Assembly: GCA_945873095.1 (NCBI GenBank)
Contig: CAMCBU010000001.1
Coordinates: 124,001 to 188,000, forward strand
DNA length: 64,000 nt
Reading direction: 5' to 3'
Origin: Klebsiella pneumoniae
GTDB lineage: Bacteria > Pseudomonadota > Gammaproteobacteria > Steroidobacterales > Steroidobacteraceae
Part shown: piece by piece, positions 8,663 through 17,128 of the stretch
Layout: each line of letters opens with the position of its first letter
Numbering within the stretch: the first letter of the stretch is position 1
Made by a program: the position numbers and the translations under genes
Notes under the pieces: generated by a model
What the model saw: only the letters and a program-made list of their open reading frames with translations
Databases searched by the model: none
What the model was told of the DNA's origin: nothing

Positions 8663-9433
8663 ATGAGCGAACTGTTGACGGACATAGTTCCCCCGCTGGG
8701 TCGAGTCACGTTGAATCGACCCGACAAGCGCAACGCGCTGAACTCGGCGATGTGGGTGGATCTGACCCGCCTCGCAGCCCAGCTATCGCAAGATTACCGT
8801 CTGAGGGTCGTGTTGCTCACAGGTGCCGGTCATGAAGCCTTCAGCGCCGGCGCCGATATCCTCGAGATGCGCCAAAGCCTCGCTGATCCGCCGAAGATGC
8901 GGGCGATGCAACAAGCGGTGCTCGATGCGCAGGTCGCGTGGGAGCGTATTCCGATTCCGACTATCGCCATGATCCGCGGCGCCTGCACCGGTGGAGGCTG
9001 CGGTCTCGCCTTGAGTTGCGATCTGCGCATCGCAACGCCCGACGCCTTTTTCGCAATCCCACCCGCCAAGCTCGGTCTTGCTTACAGTTTGGCTGACACC
9101 AAGCGGCTGTACGATCTGGTCGGTCCATCACGCACCAAGGAAATCCTCTACACCGGCAGACGCATCGAGGCGAGCGAGGCCCTGCGCTTGGGAGTGATCA
9201 ACCAGATCGTCCGACCGGATGAACTCGAGCCCTACACGCTCGCGCTGGCTGCCGAGATCGCATCTAACGCGGCGAATTCGGTGCGCGCGGCCAAGGCGGT
9301 GGTGAATCTGATCAGCGCAGGCACCGATGCCGAAACGCCCGCCTCGCAGCGCTATTACGACGAGAGCTTCTCGTCGCCCGAATTTCTCGAAGGCGCGCGG
9401 GCCTTCATGGAGAAGCGAGTCCCGAAATTCTAG
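8663..9433 (+). CDS. Crotonase-fold (enoyl-CoA hydratase/isomerase family) protein lacking both catalytic Glu
   Basis: This 256-residue crotonase superfamily member has TLNRPDKRNALN at residues 16-27, the oxyanion-hole segment SAGADI at 61-66 and GGGCG at 110-114. In enoyl-CoA hydratase the two acid/base glutamates sit in GGGCE and in PE(I/V)xLG. Here these positions are Gly114 and about Pro134 (AIPPAKLG). Ordinary syn-hydration is therefore unlikely, and decarboxylation, C-C hydrolysis, isomerisation or a loss of function is possible. Its start lacks a Shine-Dalgarno sequence. It overlaps the convergent hydrolase by 29 bp. Its setting among CoA genes suggests a CoA ester substrate. Confidence 0.82.
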   Translation: MSELLTDIVPPLGRVTLNRPDKRNALNSAMWVDLTRLAAQLSQDYRLRVVLLTGAGHEAFSAGADILEMRQSLADPPKMRAMQQAVLDAQVAWERIPIPTIAMIRGACTGGGCGLALSCDLRIATPDAFFAIPPAKLGLAYSLADTKRLYDLVGPSRTKEILYTGRRIEASEALRLGVINQIVRPDELEPYTLALAAEIASNAANSVRAAKAVVNLISAGTDAETPASQRYYDESFSSPEFLEGARAFMEKRVPKF

Positions 9434-10397
9434 CGGTGCCTGTTTCTTTGAACTCATCGAGGTAACGACGCATCACCGCCGCGCTCTCGAGCGGCGCCTC
9501 TTGAACCAGCATATGTCCGATCCCCGGGAGCACCTCGAGTCGCACTTCCGGCGCATTCTGCATCAACGCACGGGTTTCATAGGCCAACGCCAGCGGGACC
9601 CGTTTGTTCTTCTCACCCCAGATCAGCAGCACGGGCACCTTCACGGCGCGAATTTTCTCCTCGACCCCACCTGAGACGTACTGGCGCAGCAACTCGATCA
9701 TTGCCAATCGGTTGCCCTCTCGACGCCACATCGAATACCACTGATCGACGATCGAATCGCTGACTCTCGTCGGATCACCATAATCGTTCTCCAACATGAA
9801 ACGCGTGAAGGCGGGCGGCGCGACGTACGCGATCACATTGGCGACGGACGGAATATCGGCGCCTTGCGTCTTGCCGCGTATGCGTTTTTCCAATGAGCCC
9901 GGACTGATGAGTACCAAGCGCTCCACTCGCTCGGGGTGATCGGCCGTATATCGCATGGCGACCGTGCCGCCGATCGAGGTGCCCGCGAGCGTAAAGCGAT
10001 CAAGGCCGCGCGAATCGATGAACGATTCGACGAGGTATTGGATGCGCTCGAGCGTGTAGTTGCCGCTAGGTTCAGGACCCGTCAGTCCATGCGCAGGCAG
10101 ATCCACGCGGATGACGCGATAACCATCCTTGAGGGCGCTGACCCAAGGGTCCCACATAAACAGGCTTGAATAATTGGCGTGCAGCAACAGCACGACCGGC
10201 CCCACGCCTTCGTCCCGATAATGCAGTCGCACACCGTCGATCTCGATGAAGCGCGAGGTCTCACCGACCCATCGAGCCTCGACCTCGGCGGTCGGCAGGT
10301 CGCGATACACCCACGCCGCCCCGACGCCGATGACCACCGCCAACACCAACACGAACGTCGCCGTGCCGAACAACCATTTGAGTGATTTGCGAATCAT
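9405..10397 (-). CDS. Membrane-anchored alpha/beta hydrolase
   Basis: This 330-residue protein has one N-terminal transmembrane anchor (residues about 9-31) followed by an alpha/beta-hydrolase domain. The oxyanion region LLLHANYSS, the nucleophile elbow GTSIGG and a late GIGHML segment carrying the catalytic histidine are visible. The ATG at 10395-10397 is chosen over an upstream GTG because it starts directly before the basic, hydrophobic anchor and avoids running into the divergent MFS gene. The catalytic domain is probably periplasmic or at the membrane face and would cleave esters, amides or C-C bonds. The 3' end overlaps the crotonase-like gene by 29 bp. Confidence 0.82.
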   Translation of the reverse strand: MIRKSLKWLFGTATFVLVLAVVIGVGAAWVYRDLPTAEVEARWVGETSRFIEIDGVRLHYRDEGVGPVVLLLHANYSSLFMWDPWVSALKDGYRVIRVDLPAHGLTGPEPSGNYTLERIQYLVESFIDSRGLDRFTLAGTSIGGTVAMRYTADHPERVERLVLISPGSLEKRIRGKTQGADIPSVANVIAYVAPPAFTRFMLENDYGDPTRVSDSIVDQWYSMWRREGNRLAMIELLRQYVSGGVEEKIRAVKVPVLLIWGEKNKRVPLALAYETRALMQNAPEVRLEVLPGIGHMLVQEAPLESAAVMRRYLDEFKETGTARISGLASP

Positions 10398-10464
10398 GAC
10401 AGCCACCTCGCCCGGCCTAGATATACTCCACCCACTCGAATAAAAACCAAGGGGAGTCGCAGGC

Positions 10465-11760
10465 GTGACCACATCTCAAACGCAAAGCTATGCCAATCCG
10501 GTCTATGCCTGGTTTGTCGTACTGGTACTCGCACTGGCCAACTGCGTCTCGTTCATCGACCGATTGATCCTGTCGTTACTCGTTCAGCCCATCAAAGCGG
10601 ATCTGCAAATATCCGACACGGCCTTCAGCCTGCTCGCGGGAGCGGCGTTTGCCATTTTTTATTGCGGCATGGGCCTGCTCATCGCGCGCTGGGCCGACCG
10701 TTACAGCCGCAAATGGATCATCACCACCGGCATCGTGCTTTGGTGCAGCATGACGACCTTGGCTGGCACCGCGCGCTCCTATGCACAGCTCTTTTTGTAT
10801 CGCATCGGCGTTGGCGTCGGCGAAGCGACCCTCTCGCCGTCGGCCTACTCCATGCTGGCCGGGTATTTCCCTCCGCAGCGACTCTCCCTCGCGATCGGTG
10901 TCTTCAGTGCCGGCGTCACCGCAGGCACCGGCCTCGCCTATTTGCTCGGTGGCGCGACCATCGCGTGGGTGATGTCGCAAGGCTCAGTGAACTTGCCCAT
11001 CGTCGGCGACCTCGCAGGTTGGCGACTCGTGATGGTCATCATCGGCTTGCTCGGATTGCCCGTTGCCTTGCTGATGCTCCTCGTCAAAGAGCCCCCGCGT
11101 GCCCAACAAGGACCGCCAGCCACACTGCAAGAGACCCGTGCCCACTTCAAAGCCAATCTCGCACGCTATGGGTATGTATTCGCAGGCTATGGCACGACGG
11201 CAATCACCGCCTTTGCGGTGATGACGTGGACACCCGCACTCTATCAACGCCAGTACGGCGCAACGCCTGCCGAATCTGCCTTGACCATCGGCACCGTGGC
11301 GCTCGTGGGCGGGCTGCTCGGTGCCTTTGCAGGCGGTTGGTGGTCGGATCATCTCGAGTCGAGAGGCGATCAGCGAGCCAAGTTGCGAGTGTTGTTCTAT
11401 TGCGGACTCGGCTTGGTGTTGCCCTCGATACTCGCACCCTTCATGCCGACGATGCACTCGCATGCGGCATTGATCTTTTTCACGTTTTTCTTTGGCTCTG
11501 CCGCCACAGGACCTGCCGGCGCTTACGTACAAGCGATCACGCCCGATCGGATGCGCGCGCAGTTCGGCGCGGCCTACCAACTCTCGCTCGTGCTCGTCGG
11601 CGCCACGCTCGGCCCCTTCGCCGTCGGCTTCTCGACCGACTTTATCTTTGGCGACGAGGGCAAGGTCGGCTATTCGATGGCGCTCGTTTCCGCCGTCGCC
11701 AATCCGATCGCCGCCTATCTGCTGTGGCAAGCCTTCAAGCGGGCACGTGCACGGCTTTGA
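10465..11760 (+). CDS. MFS transporter, spinster-like
   Basis: This 431-residue, 12-helix major facilitator starts at GTG 10465, with AAGGGGAG about 9 nt upstream. The N-terminal FIDRLILSLLVQPIKADL motif and the loop ARWADRYSRKW resemble the spinster-like MFS group often found in clusters degrading aromatics or steroids. It would import or export the pathway substrate across the inner membrane, complementing the TonB receptor at 13272-16061. It is divergent from the membrane-anchored hydrolase and convergent with, and overlapping by 26 bp, the aldehyde dehydrogenase. The substrate is not predictable. Confidence 0.84.
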   Translation: MTTSQTQSYANPVYAWFVVLVLALANCVSFIDRLILSLLVQPIKADLQISDTAFSLLAGAAFAIFYCGMGLLIARWADRYSRKWIITTGIVLWCSMTTLAGTARSYAQLFLYRIGVGVGEATLSPSAYSMLAGYFPPQRLSLAIGVFSAGVTAGTGLAYLLGGATIAWVMSQGSVNLPIVGDLAGWRLVMVIIGLLGLPVALLMLLVKEPPRAQQGPPATLQETRAHFKANLARYGYVFAGYGTTAITAFAVMTWTPALYQRQYGATPAESALTIGTVALVGGLLGAFAGGWWSDHLESRGDQRAKLRVLFYCGLGLVLPSILAPFMPTMHSHAALIFFTFFFGSAATGPAGAYVQAITPDRMRAQFGAAYQLSLVLVGATLGPFAVGFSTDFIFGDEGKVGYSMALVSAVANPIAAYLLWQAFKRARARL

Positions 11761-13183
11761 GGCGCGAATAGCTGTATAGCTCGTCGAGGCACTCTTCGCC
11801 GCCGAGTCCGCTGTCTTTCCAACCGCCGAACGGTGCGCCCACGAAGTGCTGACCCGCCGTGTTGAGCCAGACGGTGCCCGCTTCGATGGCGCGCGTCAGT
11901 CGCATACCGGTGGCGAGATCGCGCGTCCACACGGCCGCCGTCAAACCATAGGGAGAGTCGTTGGCGAGTTCGATCACCTCGGACTCTCGATGCCAGCGCT
12001 GTGCACACACGATCGGACCAAAGATTTCCTCCCGTACCACGCGCATGGCCGAGGTCACATCGGCGTATAGCGTGGGTTCGAGCCAATAGCCATCGGCAAA
12101 CGCCGCAGCCGTTGGTCGGCGACCCCCGGTGACCAATCGAGCGCCCTGCGCCGTCGCGTCGGCAATGAACTCCTGCATCCGTTCGAACTGTTTCGAGGAA
12201 TTGACCGGCCCCATCTCCGCAGCAGGATCCAACGGATCGCCGATGCGTAGCGCACGCATCCGTGTCGCGACACGTTCGACGATCTCGTCATGAATATCGG
12301 TATGCAACAGCAGGCGACTCGTCGATCCGCACGACTGACCCGCCCACGAAAAATTCATTCCGGCGACCGCCATTTCGACGACGCGATCCAGATCGGCATC
12401 CGGAAAAACGATGAACGGATTCTTACCGCCGAGTTCCAAAGTGACGTGCTTGACGGCCGACTCGGCCGCCGTGCGCTGGATGGCGAGCCCGGTCGCGACC
12501 GATCCGGTGAAACCGATACGACGCACGAGCGGATGCCGAACCAAGGCATCGCCCGCCGAGGCGCCGTGGCCGTGCACAATATTCACGAGACCTCGCGGCA
12601 GGGTGTCACGAACCAACTCGCCCAGTACCGAGCCCGACAACGGACTCGTTTCCGGCGTCTTCACCACTACCGCATTGCCCGCCATCAACGGCGCTGCCAG
12701 GTGCGCTGCGGCGAACATGAAGGGATGATTGAAAGGGACGATACGCGCCACGACGCCGTAAGGCTCATGCACGGTGTAATGCAGACCGCGCGCCGTGGCG
12801 GGAATGGTCTCGCCTTTCAACTCGCTACCGAGCCCGGCGAAGTATTCGAGATAACCCGCGGCGATCTCGACGTCGGCGCGCAGCTTGCCGATGGTGTTAC
12901 CGGTATCGCGCGCCTCAAGCGCAAGGATCTCGGCGCCTCGAGCTCGAATGGCAACCGCGAGGGCTCTGAGTCGATTGGCTCGCTCCCAGACGGACAAGCC
13001 ACTCCAATCGCGTTGCGCTCGCATCGCGGACTGCACGGCCCGATCCACATCGGCCGCCGTCGCCGAGGGCACCCGTCCGAGCGGTTTGAGCGTCGCGGGC
13101 TCGTGACTGTCGATCCAGTCGCCCGCCCGACCTCCCTCGCCGAACGTGAGCTCTCCATCGATCAGGTGCCGACCTTCAAACAC
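11735..13183 (-). CDS. NAD(P)-dependent aldehyde dehydrogenase
   Basis: This enzyme oxidises an aldehyde to its acid. The protein is 482 residues, normal for the family. It contains FNHPFMFAAAHLAAPL, the Rossmann FTGS segment, the general-base motif LELGGKNP and the catalytic-cysteine region AGQSCGSTSR. The open frame extends another 88 codons upstream through the terminator and into the receptor gene. I choose GTG at 13181-13183 because GAGGAA lies 5 nt upstream of it and the resulting length fits the family. The 3' end overlaps the convergent MFS gene by 26 bp. The gene lies just downstream of the receptor's terminator, so some transcript may come by readthrough. Confidence 0.88.
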   Translation of the reverse strand: MFEGRHLIDGELTFGEGGRAGDWIDSHEPATLKPLGRVPSATAADVDRAVQSAMRAQRDWSGLSVWERANRLRALAVAIRARGAEILALEARDTGNTIGKLRADVEIAAGYLEYFAGLGSELKGETIPATARGLHYTVHEPYGVVARIVPFNHPFMFAAAHLAAPLMAGNAVVVKTPETSPLSGSVLGELVRDTLPRGLVNIVHGHGASAGDALVRHPLVRRIGFTGSVATGLAIQRTAAESAVKHVTLELGGKNPFIVFPDADLDRVVEMAVAGMNFSWAGQSCGSTSRLLLHTDIHDEIVERVATRMRALRIGDPLDPAAEMGPVNSSKQFERMQEFIADATAQGARLVTGGRRPTAAAFADGYWLEPTLYADVTSAMRVVREEIFGPIVCAQRWHRESEVIELANDSPYGLTAAVWTRDLATGMRLTRAIEAGTVWLNTAGQHFVGAPFGGWKDSGLGGEECLDELYSYSRLKAVHVPA

Positions 13184-13221
13184 AGCGCTTCCTCGTGCCA
13201 CGACCAAACGAGCTACCAATG

Positions 13222-13254
13222 AAAAACGGGCCGCAGCCGTGAGGCTGCGACCCG
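13222..13254 (-). terminator. Intrinsic terminator after the TonB receptor gene
   Basis: On the minus strand, GGGTCGCAGCC and GGCTGCGGCCC pair over 11 bp (one T-G wobble) around a 4-nt TCAC loop, followed by G and a run of five T. It lies 17 bp after the receptor stop codon and about 40 bp before the aldehyde dehydrogenase start. It is the only strong intrinsic terminator I can see in the window. Confidence 0.8.
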
Positions 13255-13271
13255 CTAAATCGTATCGCGAC

Positions 13272-16061
13272 TTAGCGACCGCCGAAGCGATACGCGAAGC
13301 GGAACCCGACGATACGCGGATCCGGCAGTGAAACACCCGAGGTGTTGGCCGGCGAGAAGTTGCTGGGGTCTGCCAGCGACTGCGCCACATCGCCCGGGTT
13401 CGAGCTACCCGCCTGCACCGTATCGTCATCCGTGATGTTGTTCGCAAAGATCTGCAGATCCCAGCGGTCGGATGTCATACCGATGCGCACGTTACCGATC
13501 GTGAAGGCATCAAGCTCAACCAGATTGTAAAAGTCGAGGAAGCGCTTCGATTGCTTCTGCACATCGCCTTCGACGAAGAAGCGCACGCCCGTGGCACCGA
13601 AGAGATCACCCATCGGACGTGACCAGCGGGCCATGCCGACCAGCGAATGCTTTGGCGCACGCTCGAGCTTGCGACCCTTCAGATTGTGGAAGCAAACTCG
13701 CGAGTTAGCGACTGTATCGGTCTTGCGATTACAGCTGCCCACACGCACCGCATCGGTCGGCGAGGCGGAGGTGAACGGAAAATCGATGAACTCGGTATCG
13801 AGGTAGGAATAGTTGAGACCGAACAACAGACTCTCGTTCGGCGCCCACTGCGTATCGAGCTCGAGACCCCGAACTTCCGCCTTACCGGCGTTCAGCAAGC
13901 GACCGACCAAGATGCCCGAGGGCGTCACGAGCTGCGCACCGACCTGCTTATCGTCGTACTTGATGAGAAACACGCCGGGGTTGAAGCGTACGCGGCCATC
14001 AGGCGTCTGGATCTTGGCGCCAAACTCGTATTCTTGGATCTTCTCGTCCTTGAACGAGAACTCGTCGTAGGCACCGTCGTAGTCCGCGTCTTGCCACGAT
14101 CCGGCGGTGACCGTCGAGACACCACCGGGCTTTACGCCCTTCGCATAGGTCAAGTACAGCAGCATATCGTCGGCCGGACGAAACTCGACCGTCGCGCGCG
14201 GCGTGAAGTAGCTGTGCTCGGTCTCCAGCGTGACCGGCACGCCGGGAGCCTGCTGAACGCCCGAGCCCGGCACGCCCGGTGGCGCGAACGGATTGAAGAA
14301 CGGATATAGGTAGCCAACCGAGGGGAAGCCGATCTGGAAGCCCGGGAAGCTCGGATCTTGACACTTCGTCACCGGGCCACCCGGGAACGATGCCGCGTCG
14401 AGCGTCGACGAGCAATTCACGCCAGCGACCGTCTCGGTCTCCTGACCGTAGCGCCCCTCGACACTGACACGCCAACGCTCGTTGAGATCGTACTCGATCA
14501 AACCAAAGAATGAATTGTGTTCGATATCACGCGCGTTCACGCGCGGTATCGGATTGGTCATCAAGCCGAGTACTTGGTTTGCCGAGCGATTTTGGCAACT
14601 CGGACCGATCGCCGGTTGACCGGGGAAGAACGTGTTCGGCGGAATCGACGGCAGACAGAAAATATTGATCGAACGTGTCGTCTGCGCCGCTTTTTCCTGC
14701 CAGTAGAGATAGCCCAACATGAAGTTCGCTGGACCATCGAAGTCCGAGCGGAAGCGCAACTCTTGGCTAAACTGCTCCGTCTCGTTGGAGTTGTCGAACT
14801 TCGCCGCACGCAGCGAGGTATCCACTCCGTTGACCACGCCGGAGTCGAAGTCACCGTCCTCCTCGAAGGTGAAGTTCGCGTCGGTGACACCCGTCAACGA
14901 GGTCACGGTACCGAAGTCAAAGTCCCAGTTGAGCACCGCCGAGAAGCGTAGGATCTCACGCGTGCTACCAGCGTAGTCCTTGCCAGTGAGTGGATTGGGA
15001 TCCAACTTGACCTTCAGCTTGTCGGCTGACGGAATGAGACCCGCCGACGAGTAGACGTGGTTACTTCCGAAGAAAGTGCCCGGGTAGGCAGGGTTACCGG
15101 AACCGGGTGGCAAGGTGAAGCCCGGCGGCAAGACGGTCGTGCCCGAATACACGCGACCACTCCCTGCGGGACAACTGCCACGAACGGCCGCAACCACCGC
15201 ACCGCTGCCGACGGTCAAACATTCCGCGCCCGTTGTCGGCCTTACCGACACGAGTGAAATCGGAACCTGTGCTGTCGCCGATTGACCGAACTCGTCATCG
15301 GTGTATTCCGCGCGGAACTTGGCGTTGAAGCTCTCATTCGGTTCCCACTTGGCAGTCAGAGCCAAGCCCCAACCGTCACCGTCACCGACCTCACCGCCCG
15401 TCACCGAATTTTTGTAGATGCCATCCTGCTTCCACTGCACCGTGTTCACGCGAATACCGACCGTGTCACTCAACGGACCGCTCCATGAGCCCGTCACGTC
15501 TTGTCGACCGTACTCGGCGAACGAGGCGCGGATATCACCCTCGGCAACGGTCGCCGGATCCTTCGTCACATACTGGACGGCACCCGCGAAGGCGCTGCGA
15601 CCATACAACGCCGACTGCGGACCCTTGACGATTTCGATGGCCTGCAGATCGAGTAATTTATTGGTCGCGAGCAACGAACCACCGCCGAACTGAATACTCT
15701 CGCTTGAGGTGTCGATACCATCGACGAGCACCGCCACGTTGACACGGCCGCGAGTGGGTGAGAGGCCGCGAATCGAAATGCGGTTGTCGGTTGCGGAATA
15801 TCCCTTGTCATAGATCAACGAGGCATCGAGCCTAGCGATATCCTCAACGTCGGAGATCCCCATCTTCTCGATGTCGCCGGATGTGATCGCCGTGATGGAC
15901 ATGGAGACGTCCTGAAGATTCTCCTCGCGCTTACGCGCGGTCACCACAATCTCCTCGAGACCAACCGATTCGTTAGCGACTACGGGCATCGCCATAACGG
16001 TGGACATACCACCAATGACGAGCGCAACCGACCGCTGCGCCGGCTTATGCGATTTACTCAT
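13272..16061 (-). CDS. TonB-dependent outer-membrane receptor
   Basis: This 929-residue outer-membrane transporter has a signal peptide (residues about 1-29, cleavage near MPVVANE) and a TonB-box-like EEIVVTARK at 36-44. A plug domain follows at about 50-165, with RGLSPTRGRVNVAVLVDG and KGPQSALYGRSAFAGAVQY. The rest is a 22-strand-type barrel ending in RFAYRFGGR. Several cysteines sit in what should be extracellular loops. The sequence resembles the receptors abundant in degraders of lignin, terpenoids or steroids rather than siderophore receptors, but the ligand is unknown. It has its own terminator (13222-13254). It lies between the aldehyde dehydrogenase and the DUF1838 pair on the same strand. 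Confidence 0.9.
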   Translation of the reverse strand: MSKSHKPAQRSVALVIGGMSTVMAMPVVANESVGLEEIVVTARKREENLQDVSMSITAITSGDIEKMGISDVEDIARLDASLIYDKGYSATDNRISIRGLSPTRGRVNVAVLVDGIDTSSESIQFGGGSLLATNKLLDLQAIEIVKGPQSALYGRSAFAGAVQYVTKDPATVAEGDIRASFAEYGRQDVTGSWSGPLSDTVGIRVNTVQWKQDGIYKNSVTGGEVGDGDGWGLALTAKWEPNESFNAKFRAEYTDDEFGQSATAQVPISLVSVRPTTGAECLTVGSGAVVAAVRGSCPAGSGRVYSGTTVLPPGFTLPPGSGNPAYPGTFFGSNHVYSSAGLIPSADKLKVKLDPNPLTGKDYAGSTREILRFSAVLNWDFDFGTVTSLTGVTDANFTFEEDGDFDSGVVNGVDTSLRAAKFDNSNETEQFSQELRFRSDFDGPANFMLGYLYWQEKAAQTTRSINIFCLPSIPPNTFFPGQPAIGPSCQNRSANQVLGLMTNPIPRVNARDIEHNSFFGLIEYDLNERWRVSVEGRYGQETETVAGVNCSSTLDAASFPGGPVTKCQDPSFPGFQIGFPSVGYLYPFFNPFAPPGVPGSGVQQAPGVPVTLETEHSYFTPRATVEFRPADDMLLYLTYAKGVKPGGVSTVTAGSWQDADYDGAYDEFSFKDEKIQEYEFGAKIQTPDGRVRFNPGVFLIKYDDKQVGAQLVTPSGILVGRLLNAGKAEVRGLELDTQWAPNESLLFGLNYSYLDTEFIDFPFTSASPTDAVRVGSCNRKTDTVANSRVCFHNLKGRKLERAPKHSLVGMARWSRPMGDLFGATGVRFFVEGDVQKQSKRFLDFYNLVELDAFTIGNVRIGMTSDRWDLQIFANNITDDDTVQAGSSNPGDVAQSLADPSNFSPANTSGVSLPDPRIVGFRFAYRFGGR

Positions 16062-16252
16062 TTTTCTATGACCCCCAAGTCATGATGTTTTAACGCTGCA
16101 CTCGAGATTTCTTCACTGAATCCCTAAGAACAACGAGGCCAGAGTGCTACAACCGCCCTGCTCCGTCAAACTTCGTCTCCCGCAAGCAACAGGGCATGAC
16201 CACTCTGTGCACACGAGCGACCAACACCGGCGAGCCCCGGTCACACGGCGCA
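16062..16252. other. Intergenic region upstream of the TonB receptor
   Basis: These 191 bp separate the DUF1838 stop from the receptor start on the same strand. On the minus strand a G-rich tract (GGGGGT) lies 12 nt before the receptor ATG, a weakly placed ribosome binding site. I see no clear -35/-10 pair, hairpin terminator or open frame. The receptor promoter should be here. Confidence 0.4.
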
Positions 16253-17128
16253 TCAGCCCTGCACTGGTCTGGCAGACATACGCTGCGGATACTCTTTCTC
16301 AACCCGCTCTCGATAAGCGCGCGGCAATTGATCCAGGCTCTGCAGCTTCGCGCCCGAGGCGTGCCAGATCACATGCCCAGGCTGATCTTTCATATCCATC
16401 CACTTCAGCCAATTCATGAAGACCACCGAGGAGAAGCTTGCTGCAACCGAGTTTTGGCGAACATCCAACACCGCATCGCGCTGCGCGAAAATCGTCTGTC
16501 GTTGACCGTGCATGGCGGGCATACCCGGTGGGTAGACCGTCTGATGCTGCAGCCAGAGATGCGATCCCAGCTGGTGCCACTGCAGCTGCAATGGCTTCCT
16601 GACCGGCTCACCGAGCGGTGTTCCATCCAGCCGAACCGGCCAAATTCCCTCTCGGGTATACGCAAATCCCAGGTTGCCACCCTGCACCGCGGGCTTCACG
16701 GCCTCGCGTTTGCCCGTATACGGATTGGCGAACTCATACAAAAATTCGCCGCTCTCGAAGTCACGAAAAAAGGTGACCGTATGACCGCCGAGCTGGAAAT
16801 CGTCACCGCGATGAGCAAACCAATAGACCTCCATTCCCTCGAAGCGCAGCAGGGGTCTGGGCGTTTCACCCTCGCCTCGCACACCGAAAATGACGCCAGT
16901 AAACCACCAGCGCACATCCTCCTCGAGCAAGCTGCCTTGCATCCGCACGAGATTGCGAAGCTGTTCGTCTGAGCGCCCGTTTTCCAAGGCTCTGGTGTCC
17001 GTTGCCAGCGCAGTCGGGTCGGCTGCAGTCGGGTCGCCTGCAGTCGTCTCGACGCCGACGCCTGCACCTAAGATCAAACTGCCAGCCAACCAACGGCGTC
17101 GACTGATCGATCGTGGCGTCGAGGTCAC
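16253..17128 (-). CDS. DUF1838 family protein with Tat-type signal
   Basis: This 291-residue protein begins with a twin-arginine-like signal (SISRRRWLAGSLILGAGVGV, residues 7-26). An Ala/Asp/Pro/Thr-rich linker made of a 15-bp DNA repeat follows. The body has the DUF1838 look: WWFTGVIFGVRGEGE, a MEVYWFAHRGDDF block and NPYTGK. DUF1838 has no established biochemical role that I know. Export to the periplasm in folded form is inferred. Its ATG overlaps the stop of the upstream unknown gene as ATGA, so the two are cotranscribed. The position beside a TonB receptor and a Rieske oxygenase suggests it binds or processes the imported compound. Confidence 0.7.
   Translation of the reverse strand: MTSTPRSISRRRWLAGSLILGAGVGVETTAGDPTAADPTALATDTRALENGRSDEQLRNLVRMQGSLLEEDVRWWFTGVIFGVRGEGETPRPLLRFEGMEVYWFAHRGDDFQLGGHTVTFFRDFESGEFLYEFANPYTGKREAVKPAVQGGNLGFAYTREGIWPVRLDGTPLGEPVRKPLQLQWHQLGSHLWLQHQTVYPPGMPAMHGQRQTIFAQRDAVLDVRQNSVAASFSSVVFMNWLKWMDMKDQPGHVIWHASGAKLQSLDQLPRAYRERVEKEYPQRMSARPVQG
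17009..17046 (-). repeat. 15-bp direct repeat inside the DUF1838 gene
   Basis: Two near-perfect copies of the 15-mer GCAGTCGGGTCGGCT and a third partial copy lie head to tail. They encode the linker TAGDP-TAADP-TALA just after the Tat signal. Copy-number change would lengthen or shorten the linker in 5-residue steps without a frameshift. Confidence 0.6.

Noticed and set aside
10662-11771. 369-codon alternative frame inside the MFS gene
   Set aside because: Same-strand shadow with His/Arg-rich composition. The MFS frame has the helices and motifs.
12290-13222. 310-codon open frame opposite the aldehyde dehydrogenase
   Set aside because: It is a GC-rich shadow frame. The opposite strand carries conserved aldehyde dehydrogenase motifs, and this translation is Arg/His/Gln-rich without recognisable domains.
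13184-13447. 88-codon N-terminal extension of the aldehyde dehydrogenase
   Set aside because: It would read through the receptor terminator and into the receptor gene in another frame. A good Shine-Dalgarno sits 5 nt before GTG 13183.
16196-16972. 258-codon frame opposite the DUF1838 gene
   Set aside because: It has no plausible ribosome binding site and no family pattern. The Tat signal and DUF1838 motifs favour the minus strand.
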